Assembly (NCBI GenBank): GCA_030141605.1
Contig: JAQGDQ010000083.1
Location: forward strand, 310,001-374,000
Length of the DNA stretch: 64,000 nucleotides
Source of the DNA: Tubiluchus corallicola
Taxonomy: Eukaryota > Priapulida > Priapulimorpha > Priapulimorphida > Tubiluchidae
Reading direction: 5' to 3'
Shown: one piece after another, positions 12,971-36,020 of the stretch
Numbering within the stretch: the stretch's first letter is position 1
Layout of the letters: each line of letters begins with the position of its first letter
Notes under the pieces: model-generated
Databases searched by the model: none
What the model was told of the DNA's origin: nothing
What the model saw: the letters and a program-made list of their open reading frames with translations, nothing else
Position numbers and translations under genes: made by a program

Positions 12971-13296
12971 GAGTGTGCATATCACGTTTAATTTTAAATT
13001 ACAGAGGCAAAAATCACTTGGACTAGTACAGCAGTATTTATTTATTAATTTATAAAACAGGTATATTTAAACTCTTAGTGAATTATTTTTGATGTCTGTT
13101 CGAAACATTAACGCAATTACGTACTTAAGACCTAAGCTAATTGCATGAGAGAAATTTAAAATACATACATAAACCATGTGGTGTACAGTAATATCAAATT
13201 GAAGTATCGTCTTTTTATTCAGATCTAAGGGGTCATGGCTAACACAATTTTCCTTAGTAGGCCTTAGGGAAAATTAGTTTTAGCGCCCCCTCTTCA

Positions 13297-13624
13297 ACGG
13301 TCAACCCCTTCCACGGTCCACACAGCACCCGCAAAATTGAATTTTTCTTGTATAATATTATAGTAAAGTATAATGCTACCTGTGCGTTAGGCTTATGCAT
13401 GTGTGATAGATCTACAGTTTGTGCTGTGTTGACGGAATTTGAACAACGGTCAACCCCTTCCACCCCGGTTCACACAGCATCAGCAAATTTGAATTTTTCT
13501 TGTATGATATTATAATAAAGTATAATGGTACCTGTGTGTTAGACTTATGCATGTGTGATAGTGAACTAATTAAGTGTGGTCAATTACCTATCTACAGCTT
13601 GTATTGTGTTGACTAAATTTGAAA
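13297..13624. repeat. Tandem duplication of a 150-180-bp segment
   Basis: 'cggtcaaccccttccac' occurs at about 13299 and 13448. Each copy is followed by the same order of blocks: a cacagca motif, 'gaatttttcttgta', 'tatgcatgtgtgatag' and a 'tgtgttgac' motif. The second copy carries an extra insertion of about 25 nt. Confidence 0.85.
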
Positions 13625-14199
13625 CTGACTTTATAACCCTATTACAGGAGCAATCAAATTTCTGTGATTTCAGCTCTTCTTGTTTAGATTTTCCCTCAGC
13701 TATTCGTCAGGAAATCCTTGAAACTTTAACTTCTTTCTTCGTGTACATCCATTTCACTAGCTTCATCTGCTTCATAACTCTGGTTTTGTTGCAAATGCTT
13801 CACTGGCGAATCTTTCTGCTGTTCATTGTCGCCACCCGCCACCCGTCACCCGCTAGCTTTCTTGCTTTTCATTTCCTGTATAATTCCGCTCCTAAACACT
13901 TCGACTCTTGTAAGTTTATTTGGCATAATTAGACAAATGCTATAGAAAGAAGTGTTTATTAACGTAAGGGTCATTACAATAAGCACTTACGTAGCGAGGC
14001 TGCTCGATGCATAGAATAGAAAATGCTTGCAAAATCACGCGCAAGAAATGTCTGAGTGGAATGATGTAATCTTAGAAATACAAATAAAACTAAACTAGAA
14101 AGTGTTTTGCTGTAGGAATTAACTTCCTAGCATCGATGAATTATCCATTTCGACAGAAAGATTATGGTTCGTTTCGTTTGATTAGTGTTGCGCACTTAA

Positions 14200-14850
14200 A
14201 GAATTACACATACGCTATGTTGTTACTTAAGCTATGTTATTACACATACACAATGTTATTACTTAATCTATGTTATTACACATACACAATGTTATTACTT
14301 AATCTATGTTATTACACATACACAATGTTATTACTTAAGCTATATTATTACACATACACAATGTTATTACTTAAACTATATTATTACACATACACAATGT
14401 TATTACTTAAGCTATGTTATTACACATACGCTATGTTATTACTTAAGCTATATTATTACACATACACAATGTTATTACTTAAGCTATGTTATTACACATA
14501 CGCTATGTTATTACTTAAGCTATATTATTACACATACACAATGTTATTACTTAAGCTATGTTATTACACATACACAATGTTATTACTTAAGCTATATTAT
14601 TACACATACACAATGTTATTACTTAAGCTATGTTATTACACATACACAATGTTATTACTTAAGCTATATTACTACACATACACAATGCTATTACTTAATC
14701 TATGTTACACATACACAATGTTATTACTTAAGCTATGGTATTACACATACACAATTTTATTACTTAAGCTATGTTATTACACATACACAATGTTATTACT
14801 TAAGCTATGTTATTACACATACGCTATGTTATTACTTAAGCTAAACTTCA
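14200..14850. repeat. 36-bp minisatellite, about 18 copies
   Basis: The unit is built from 'ttacacatacacaatg' and 'ttattacttaagctat'. It stays open in one frame because 36 is a multiple of three. The predicted peptide is hydrophobic and Tyr-rich (YYTYTMLLLKLC); it is taken as a by-product of the repeat, not a gene. Confidence 0.95.
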
Positions 14851-15654
14851 AAATGAAATAATTACTTCCAGAATTTGACGCCAACCAAAATTTGGTGCCC
14901 TGCGCAACTGCCTGGTTTGCATTAATGGGAGAGACAGCCCTGTTAAGGAGAGTTATCATGGCCGACGTCGGCGGGTTTGTGTGTTTTGGCGGCCGTGTGT
15001 CATTGGTTTAACACAGTTAGCTTAGTGACCACTTGGTCGTGAGTGCCAAGTGTTTATTCTAAATTGAAAATCTGAATAAAAAGACGATAATTAAATTTGA
15101 TATTACTGTATTCCCTATGGTTTATGTATGCAGTGGCATCGTCTAAAAATTTCTCTCTTACAATTAGTTTAGGCCTTAAGTACGTAACTGCGTTAATGTT
15201 TTGAATATAATTGACTAAAGTTTAAATATACCTCTTTTATAAATTAACGAATAAAAACTGCTGTACTAGTCTAAGTGATGTTTGCCTCAATAACCTAAAA
15301 TTAAACGTGACATGCACACTAAAAACGTTTTTGTCAGATGGCAAATAAAAAACGTTTTTTAAAGTTGTTCTACAATGCACGTTAACTAGAGAAATGGTAG
15401 GTTATCGTTAATGCTAGGTGAGAATCCACTAACATTTAGGTGTAAAACTTAGTTCACTTCTAAAATACACGTAATCTTAATTTCTTGAAATACACTGAGA
15501 CTACAGTAGCTATAATGCAATGAATATATAATTTCATGAAAACTTTTTTTATAAGTGTGAACACGATCAACAAATTTTCCAAAAATTTACAAACTACAAA
15601 ATTCTGTAAATGAAAATTGGGAGAAATTAATTTACAAAATGTTTAATTCTTACC

Positions 15655-15840
15655 TGGTATTGGTGGCCTATTCGTCGTGCTGATACGTCACAAGAAATCT
15701 GTATCATACACGTGTAACCTTGCAAAACCCAACACGTTGAATAACTCTCTGATCTTATGGAACTGTTTGAAGCCATACTGTCGGCCAGCATATTCTGAAT
15801 AGGGAAGGGTTGCTTCAAACACAAACGCGCGATTTCATGA
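15655..15840 (-). other. Possible untranslated or unknown exon with a GTAAGA donor
   Basis: A minus-strand open stretch ends at a good donor (CCAG|GTAAGAATT). Joining it directly to the chitinase signal-peptide exon would not keep frame, so it could only be a leader exon for that gene. Nothing in the peptide is recognisable. Confidence 0.2.
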
Positions 15841-16124
15841 AACATCTACAGAATTTGACTGAACTGGCTTTGTGAAAGACAATTCAAAAAGACAGAAGAA
15901 AAAGTCCTGAGGATCCAGACAGAAGACGAAATTTTAATGTTAGGTTTGACCAAGTCATTGTGAGCTTTCGAAAAAATTATTCTGTAACAAGCGGATAGTT
16001 TTGCAGTATTGTAGTCGCATGATCTATTAGTTCATCTCAGCAGTACTTGTGAATTATATCACTCTATTGACTATTCCAGTTAGTGAATTTTGTTAAATTC
16101 AACGGCTCTTGGTTGAAAGATTTT

Positions 16125-16195
16125 GGACATACACACGCACGCACGTACGCACGCACACACACAGCTCTTGGTTGAAAGATTTTGGACACACGCAT

Positions 16196-16245
<50 letters not shown>
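16125..16245. repeat. CA/GCAC microsatellite with a duplicated unit
   Basis: 'ggctcttggttgaaagattttgg' or a close match occurs twice (about 16103 and 16162), each followed by an ACGC/CACA array. It is a simple-sequence tract with a 60-bp duplication; frames across it are artefacts. Confidence 0.9.
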
Positions 16246-16246
<1 letters not shown>

Positions 16247-16382
16247 CATAACACTGGTGATTTTCCCACAAGTGTATTTGAAATGGTCGCCAGTTCTAAA
16301 AGATCGGAACCGCCATTGACAAGGATGATCTCCTCATTGTTAAAACTTCGATTTCTGCATTGGAATGAAGGGCAAAAAGGGG

Positions 16383-16668
16383 CTATAAGTATCGATGAGT
16401 CCCACGAGATCCACCTCTTGGAGACAGGCCTTTGAGGTTATACAGATATGAGGAATACAGCTTCTGCAGATGACGGAAAACTGTGAGATTTGATTTCCAA
16501 GGAAATCTAAAGTTTTCAAGAATATCCGTTAGCTTGGAATGCTCTACCAATGATAATATTTTTCTGCGTGCTTTGTCAACTTCGCTTTCCAGTCTATACC
16601 AGGTAATAGTGGAACTCTTCAAATGGACTGTGTATGCACAAGTTATCAGTGAAACCTCCTGCTATAAA
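16383..16668 (-). CDS. Orphan coding-like exon, unknown product
   Basis: A minus-strand frame of about 95 codons begins at an acceptor-like site (tttatag|CAG) and ends at a stop at 16383. Its peptide has ordinary soluble-protein composition (for example WYRLESEVDKARRKILSLV). I recognise no family. It lies beyond the polyadenylation signal of the RhoGEF gene in the same orientation, so it could be a last exon of an alternative transcript, a gene fragment, or chance. Confidence 0.25.
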
Positions 16669-16990
16669 ATTGTTTCCCTTTCAACTTACAAGAATACTTT
16701 TGTTCTGGAAATGTACTCATATTTCCACTCCTATTGTAACTCTTTCCCTGAGTAGCTAATGGCCTTGTTTGAGACAATTTGTATCTAAAAATAAACGAAG
16801 TTAGCCGAACACTACATTTAGTAAACGGAGAGCGAAGAGTTCCCAATTAGTGCCAATAGTGCTAATCATCTTAGAAAGGTTCTTTTAATGCTTTTGCATG
16901 TGCAATATTGATTATAATATCGCTAGTTTGAACAATAAGTTAAAAAGGAAAAAAGCCAATTAAAAGCTACTGTTTTACTGAACAATAAAA

Positions 16991-16996
16991 TTTATT
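16991..16996 (-). terminator. Probable polyadenylation signal of the RhoGEF gene
   Basis: Minus-strand AATAAA (plus-strand tttatt) lies about 45 nt past the stop codon at 17040. Confidence 0.6.
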
Positions 16997-17039
16997 TACA
17001 TATCTCATCACAGACAGTTTACATCAAAAATTAATCTGT

Positions 17040-31142
<14,103 letters not shown>

Positions 31143-31601
31143 CTATAAAAAGAAAACAACTATTTGGAAATCACCGCGAGAATAACCATTATAATAACAA
31201 AAATTACTTTCCCCTGGTGTACCTGTTTTGGTTTATTTTTTACAAAAAAAAATCCAAAACAAACGGACAGTGATAGTTTGGTGTTCGAATCTCAAGAATT
31301 CTGTAACCTGGATGTTTTGTACATATTATCCCAATCAACGTTAGGATTTTTAGAACTAAGCCTTATATTAAAAAGCTATAATCAAGTCACAAAAACAGGT
31401 CGATGGGTTTTATTACAATTTCCTACTGTCACCTATAGTTGAAGGCCACAATTTGCGTCACATGCTTTAAACATTGCCAGTCTGTGACAAATGCAGTAAA
31501 AGAGATAATTTCAATAATTATTGTCAAGTACTGGTTCTACCAGGTCGTGAAGGTCTTACAGGACTTTTGGACAACTTTAACTTTCCCAGGTATTTCGGCC
31601 T
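31143..31601. other. DNA between RhoGEF exon and palindrome, nothing seen
   Basis: About 460 bp without recognisable gene or repeat. If the RhoGEF has further 5' exons beyond the palindrome, this is intron. Confidence 0.4.
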
Positions 31602-31954
31602 CAGTAGTATAGATGTTTTGCCTCTGGCCGATTTCCCCACCCCCCCTTTGGCTGCCCGGGGGGGTGGGGAAAAACACCCCTAAAAAAGTGCGAAAATCCG
31701 CGAAAACCCCTAAAAAAGTGTGAAAACCCGTGTGAAAGTGCGCACGTGACCGAAATCGACGAAAAAGCGCGAAAAACAAAGAAAAACGAAGAAAAGGCGT
31801 GTGAAACGAGGTAAAAATTTTGCAGTTTTTCCCTCCCGCATGGCTTCATTTGGATCGAATGACCTTGAACTCTAGGTCACGTGACCAAAGTTCATTGACC
31901 CCTGGATGGCTTCTTTTTTTGACACCCCATTTTAAACCGCGCAAAACCGCGCGA

Positions 31955-32040
31955 AAGCATGTGAAAGTGTGTGAAAGCGCGTGAAAGTGTGTGAAAGTGC
32001 GCGAAAGCGTGTGAAAGTGTGTGAAACGAGGTAAAAAGCG
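31955..32040. repeat. 10-bp tandem array in left arm
   Basis: About nine units of the form GTGAAAGTGT / GTGAAAGCGC, one per DNA helical turn. The mirrored array is at 35930-36020. Confidence 0.9.
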
Positions 32041-32404
32041 CCTCAAACGAAGAAAAAGGGAGAAGTGGAGTTCCCGCCGAGGACTAATTAGTGCTAATTG
32101 GCGCTAATTGGCGAGCCCCTGCCACCCCTCCGCCGCGTGCAAACGTCCGTCCCGGGGGTCGGGGACACCCCCCCTGCAACCCACCCCTCCGTCACGTGGA
32201 ATCGTCCATTGCAGGCAATGAGGGAAATCTTCCCCCCCCCCACTCGCGCAGTGCCGGCCCTTTTCCGCGACCACTTCTCTCTCTCGGGTGCCCTCCCTTT
32301 TCCGCGACCACTTCTCTCGCGGGTTTAGATGTGTGTGTGTGTGTGTGTGTGTGGAGATTTATTTCAAACGCCAAAGTTCGATAAATGCATTTTCACAAAT
32401 CTTT

Positions 32405-32410
32405 TTTATT
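32405..32410 (-). terminator. Polyadenylation signal, left arm
   Basis: Minus-strand AATAAA, mirror of 35516-35521, about 150 nt past the TBP-like stop at 32559. Confidence 0.55.
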
Positions 32411-32558
32411 GATGGATTACAAAAAATTTTTTTTACATTTTTTTATGCAAAATACATACGTGCTAAAACTAGATTATTATTATTATTATGGTGACGTGAT
32501 AGTTCTACATTTTACGTTTTTTTCGCAAATTACACAAATTATGCAAATTACAGTAAAA

Positions 32559-33170
32559 CTACACTAATGACGACGAGCGAGTACATGGATTGTCGTCGTC
32601 GTCGTCGATGTGATACAGACAAACGTTATTGTTGTTAAAAACGAATTCGTTAAATTTGCGGAAAACGTGAGAGAAATCCTCGACCTTTGTCCCGCCCATC
32701 ATTATTATGCTTCCGGTGTGAAAAATGTTCAGAGTAATTTGCTCGCATTTGCAAGTTAGTTTGGGAAATAGTTCCACTTCGTAAAACACTTCTCTAAAAG
32801 AATGCGTCGAAGGACGAACGAGTTCTTCGTACAGTGCACCCAGTTTCAATCTGCAGCGAATTTTGGCTCTGGCGGTGATGGTGCGAATTGCGATCCCGTC
32901 GGCGGGCGTCAGTCCGAGACCTTTCGAGAGTTCTTCGATCGCATTGCGTAGTACTTTTTCCTCCGAAAAACCGTTGGCCACCACGGAGCCGGAGGCAAAA
33001 ATCATCAGCGTCCCGCCCAGTCGCTTTAGCAGAAGCATTTGCGGTTTTCTTTCGTAGCGTCTTCCGCCCGTTCTCCGCCGGAGTTCGTTCAGATCGAAGC
33101 GCTGCGAGAACGAAGCCGTGGCGACGATGTTGACCGTTTGGACTGACACGTTAGAACATAGTTGGCAATC
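32559..33170 (-). CDS. TATA-binding-protein-like protein, left arm copy
   Basis: The frame is open from 33560 to a stop at 32559, but the recognisable domain starts at about 33155. It has the two-repeat TBP saddle. Repeat 1 opens TVNIVATASFSQRFDLNEL and contains MIFASGSVVANGFSEEKVL. Repeat 2 opens IRTITARAKIRCRLKLGALY, then FYEVELFPKLTCKC and IFHTGSIIMMGGTKVEDF. These match the TBP pattern of VNIV, IF.SGK.V.TGA, YEPELFP and IF.SGK.V.TGAK. The first clear ATG lies inside repeat 1, so the true start is unknown: an acceptor-like CTAACGTGTCAG just ahead, or a shift from the overlapping upstream ORF, could supply it. TBP binds the TATA box to start transcription; here it may serve the element's own promoters (inferred). 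Confidence 0.85.
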   Translation of the reverse strand, partial: DCQLCSNVSVQTVNIVATASFSQRFDLNELRRRTGGRRYERKPQMLLLKRLGGTLMIFASGSVVANGFSEEKVLRNAIEELSKGLGLTPADGIAIRTITARAKIRCRLKLGALYEELVRPSTHSFREVFYEVELFPKLTCKCEQITLNIFHTGSIIMMGGTKVEDFSHVFRKFNEFVFNNNNVCLYHIDDDDDNPCTRSSSLV

Positions 33171-33601
33171 GTTTCGGACGCCCGAACCGCTCTGCCTCGT
33201 CCGTTGCTCTGCCAACGTATGGCGGGCGGCGGGTGGTCGCTTTCCAGATCCTCTACGCGTATGACCACGCGATTTTTGGGGAGATGTTTTTTGACGAAAT
33301 CGTACATCTCTGCTCCCTTGACGTAGGTGATCCTGCCTCTGGTGGTCTGTCGTAGAATGTTTTCCAATTCTGCGTACTCGATCATTCCCTCCTCCCACGA
33401 GATGCCGTGTATGTGTCTGATTAGGTAGTTGTAGGTGGATCGCTTGTGCTGGGGAACACGATTCCAGGGGTGGGGCGGTTTGAAGGTGTAGTTGTGATAT
33501 ATGCCGGTCTCTATTTCGCGAATTACCAAATTTTTGACCAGGTATTCTTCTTTTCCGCACTGGAAGGCATCTACGGTGAGAACTATGCTCGATTCAGACA
33601 T
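33089..33601 (-). CDS. Unknown 170-aa protein, left arm copy
   Basis: ATG at 33601 to stop at 33089. Visible motifs: MSESSIVLTVDAFQCGKEEYL, YHNYTFKPPHPWN, HGISWEEGMIEY, YVKGAEMYDFVKKHLP. A pattern of this kind (short N-terminal strand, FKPP..W, HGI.W..G, YVKG.E) is one I associate with uncharacterised proteins in invertebrate genomes; I cannot name a family. Its ATG overlaps the stop of the preceding basic ORF (ATGTCTGA), and its 3' end overlaps the TBP-like frame by about 80 nt. The last ~25 residues may be read-through of TBP-coding sequence rather than functional protein. Confidence 0.75.
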   Translation of the reverse strand: MSESSIVLTVDAFQCGKEEYLVKNLVIREIETGIYHNYTFKPPHPWNRVPQHKRSTYNYLIRHIHGISWEEGMIEYAELENILRQTTRGRITYVKGAEMYDFVKKHLPKNRVVIRVEDLESDHPPPAIRWQSNGRGRAVRASETIANYVLTCQSKRSTSSPRLRSRSASI

Positions 33602-33800
33602 CTGTGACGATGGGGGGTCCTTCTACGCCGTCGGCAACGAGTTTTCCTTCGATGACGATTTGCTTGTGATTGTTCACAAATTCCAGAGACTTGATTTTTT
33701 CGAAGGTGTATTTTTTTATGACCTTGTTGGGGGCACTCTTGCGTGCGTTGGCGCGCTTGCCGCCCCGCGTCCCCGCTTGTTGTTGTTGCTTGCGAGGAAC
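33594..33800 (-). CDS. Small basic protein, left arm copy (C-terminal part)
   Basis: The shared arm part encodes a Lys/Arg-rich stretch (GTRGGKRANARKSAPNKVIKK) and then FEKIKSLEFVNN and KQIVIEGKLVADG, ending at a stop overlapping the next ATG. On this side the frame stays open into the unique centre with no ATG close by, so its N-terminus is undecided. Confidence 0.55.
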   Translation of the reverse strand, partial: VPRKQQQQAGTRGGKRANARKSAPNKVIKKYTFEKIKSLEFVNNHKQIVIEGKLVADGVEGPPIVTDV

Positions 33801-33890
33801 TGGACAAACTGGACGGAAAGAAGTCTGCCAGACACGGACGTCGGCACCTCCGCCCCTCCGTGTAAAAGCAGACGCGAGAGAGGGACACGA

Positions 33891-34058
33891 ATGGACATCT
33901 TTCGAGAGGAGGAGGAGGAAGAGGAGAAAGATGATGATAAAGAAGAAGACAAACTCGTAATTTCCGCGACGCCCCCTCCATCGCCGCCGATGGTGCTCAC
34001 CCCCACTGCCCCCAAAAAACCTAGAAATCTGAAAGAATGGCTCATCAAAAATGCCTAG
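33891..34058 (+). CDS. Acidic 55-aa ORF in the unique centre of the palindrome
   Basis: ATG at 33891 to TAG at 34056-34058. The peptide begins MDIFREEEEEEEKDDDKEED and ends KPRNLKEWLIKNA with a Pro-rich middle. It lies in the only non-palindromic part. It may be an upstream exon for the basic protein that follows, which has an acceptor-like site at 34108-34109. Unrecognised. Confidence 0.4.
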   Translation: MDIFREEEEEEEKDDDKEEDKLVISATPPPSPPMVLTPTAPKKPRNLKEWLIKNA

Positions 34059-34109
34059 TTGTCGTTAGCGAACAACAATACTATAACTATTGTTCTTCTT
34101 CTCTTGCAG

Positions 34110-34340
34110 GATTTCAAACAACCTCTAACCACCGTTCCTCGCAAGCAACAACAACAAGCGGGGACGCGGGGCGGCAAGCGCGCCAACGCACGCAAGAGTG
34201 CCCCCAACAAGGTCATAAAAAAATACACCTTCGAAAAAATCAAGTCTCTGGAATTTGTGAACAATCACAAGCAAATCGTCATCGAAGGAAAACTCGTTGC
34301 CGACGGCGTAGAAGGACCCCCCATCGTCACAGATGTCTGA
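34110..34340 (+). CDS. Small basic protein, right arm copy
   Basis: Open frame from an acceptor-like site (tgttcttcttctcttgcag|GAT) to a TGA at 34338-34340, 76 residues: DFKQPLTTVPRKQQQQ, a Lys/Arg-rich stretch, then FEKIKSLEFVNN and KQIVIEGKLVADG. No in-frame ATG precedes it, which supports splicing from the acidic ORF or another leader. It overlaps the next ATG by eight nt. The basic N-terminus suggests nucleic-acid binding (inferred). Confidence 0.5.
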   Translation, partial: DFKQPLTTVPRKQQQQAGTRGGKRANARKSAPNKVIKKYTFEKIKSLEFVNNHKQIVIEGKLVADGVEGPPIVTDV

Positions 34341-34837
34341 ATCGAGCATAGTTCTCACCGTAGATGCCTTCCAGTGCGGAAAAGAAGAATACCTGGTCAA
34401 AAATTTGGTAATTCGCGAAATAGAGACCGGCATATATCACAACTACACCTTCAAACCGCCCCACCCCTGGAATCGCGTTCCCCAGCACAAGCGATCCACC
34501 TACAACTACCTAANNNNNNNNNNNNNNNNNNNNNNNNNNNNNNNNNNNNNNNNNNNNNNNNNNNNNNNNNNNNNNNNNNNNNNNNNNNNNNNNNNNCACC
34601 TACGTCAAGGGAGCAGAGATGTACGATTTCGTCAAAAAACATCTCCCCAAAAATCGCGTGGTCATACGCGTAGAGGATCTGGAAAGCGAGCACCCGCCGC
34701 CCGCCATACGTTGGCAGAGCAACGGACGAGGCAGAGCGGTTCGGGCGTCCGAAACGATTGCCAACTACGTTCTAACGTGTCAGTCCAAACGGTCAACATT
34801 GTCGCCACTGCTTCGTTCTCGCAGCGCTTCGATCTGA
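34333..34837 (+). CDS. Unknown 170-aa protein, right arm copy, broken by an assembly gap
   Basis: Same protein as on the left arm, ATG at 34333, stop at 34837. The run of 83 Ns (34514-34596) replaces what is 91 nt in the left arm (33330-33420), so the written sequence falsely joins this ATG to the TBP frame. After the gap the original frame resumes with MYDFVKKHLPKN. One visible change from the left copy is Glu for Asp before HPPPAIRW. Confidence 0.7.
34514..34596. other. Assembly gap (83 N)
   Basis: All N. The mirrored left-arm interval is 91 nt long, so the stated gap length is probably 8 nt too short. Confidence 0.98.
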
Positions 34838-35367
34838 ACGAACTCCGGCGGAGAACGGGCGGAAGACGCTACGAAAGGAAACCGCAAATGCTTCTGCTAA
34901 AGCGACTGGGCGGGACGGTGATGATTTTTGCCTCCGGCTCCGTGGTGGCCAACGGTTTTTCGGAGGAAAAAGTACTACGCAATGCGATCGAAGAACTCTC
35001 GAAAGGTCTCGGACTGACGCCCGCCGACGGGATCGCAATTCGCACCATCACCGCCAGAGCCAAAATTCGCTGCAGATTGAAACTGGGTGCACTGTACGAA
35101 GAACTCGTTCGTCCTTCGACGCATTCTTTTAGAGAAGTGTTTTACGAAGTGGAACTATTTCCCAAACTAACTTGCAAATGCGAGCAAATTACTCTGAACA
35201 TTTTTCACACCGGAAGCATAATAATGATGGGCGGGACAAAGGTCGAGGATTTCTCTCGCGTTTTCCGCAAATTTAACGAATTCGTTTTTAACAACAATAA
35301 CGTTTGTCTGTATCACATCGACGACGACGACGACAATCCATGTACTCGCTCGTCGTCATTAGTGTAG
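34775..35367 (+). CDS. TATA-binding-protein-like protein, right arm copy
   Basis: Same two-repeat TBP-like domain as on the left arm, ending at a stop at 35367. Few residues differ (VMIF for LMIF, SRVFRKF for SHVFRKF). Both copies are intact, which argues for recent duplication, gene conversion between arms, or selection. The C-terminus ends in an Asp run followed by NPCTRSSSLV. Confidence 0.85.
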
Positions 35368-35515
35368 TTTTACTGTAATTTGCATAATTTGTGTAATTTG
35401 CGAAAAAAACGTAAAATGTAGAACTATCACGTCACCATAATAATAATAATAATCTAGTTTTAGCACGTATGTATTTTGCATAAAAAAATGTAAAAAAAAT
35501 TTTTTGTAATCCATC

Positions 35516-35521
35516 AATAAA
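35516..35521 (+). terminator. Polyadenylation signal, right arm
   Basis: AATAAA about 150 nt past the TBP-like stop; the mirror is at 32405-32410 on the minus strand. The presence in both arms supports RNA polymerase II transcripts leaving the centre in both directions. Confidence 0.55.
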
Positions 35522-35579
35522 AAAGATTTGTGAAAATGCATTTATCGAACTTTGGCATTTGAAATAAATCTCCACGCGC

Positions 35580-35617
<38 letters not shown>

Positions 35618-35929
35618 CTAAACCCGCGAGAGAAGTGGTCGCGGAAAAGGGAGGGCACCCGAGAGAGAGAAGTGGTCGCGGAAAAGGGCCGGCACTGCGC
35701 GAGTGGCAGGAAAAAGATTTCCCTCATTGCCTGCAGTGGACGATTCCACGCGACGGAGGGGTGGGTTGCAGGGGGGGGTGTCCCCGACCCCCGGGACGGA
35801 CGTTTGCACGCGGCGGAGGGGTGGCAGGGGCTCCCCAATTAGCGCCAATTAGCGCCAATTAGCACTAATTAGTCCTCGGCGGGAACTCCACTTCTCCCTT
35901 TTTCTTCGTTTGAGGCGCTTTTTACCTCG

Positions 35930-36020
35930 TTTCACACACTTTCACACGCTTTCACACGCTTTCACGCGCTTTCACGCGCTTTCACACACTTTCACGTGCT
36001 TTCGCGCGGTTTCACGCGGT
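35930..36020. repeat. 10-bp tandem array in right arm
   Basis: TTCACACGCT-type units, mirror of 31955-32040 with small differences in the order of variants. Close by are three spaced copies of 'taattagcgcc' or 'taattagcac' (35838-35870), again mirrored on the left (32085-32112). Confidence 0.9.

Larger units (their letters stand above)
12971..15327. mobile_element. About 2.4-kb element with ~190-bp terminal inverted repeats
   Basis: Bases ~12971-13160 match the reverse complement of ~15140-15327 with modest divergence. Shared blocks include 'gtgtgcat', 'ctagtacagcagt', 'ggtatatttaaact' and 'aacattaacgca'. Between the arms lie a duplicated 150-180-bp segment (13297-13624) and a 36-bp minisatellite (14200-14850). 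No transposase frame is visible, so it would be non-autonomous or a foldback-type element. I could not find a clear target-site duplication. Confidence 0.7.

Noticed and set aside
14136-14861. 241-codon ORF with YYTYTMLLLKLC repeats
   Set aside because: By-product of a 36-bp minisatellite; no splice signals, start context or homology.
32192-32384. Short ORFs with Thr-His runs at the arm ends
   Set aside because: Read through the GT/AC microsatellite and GC-rich non-coding arm sequence.
34333-35367. Single 344-residue fusion of the 170-aa protein and TBP
   Set aside because: Depends on an N gap that is 8 nt shorter than the intact mirror arm, where the two frames are different.
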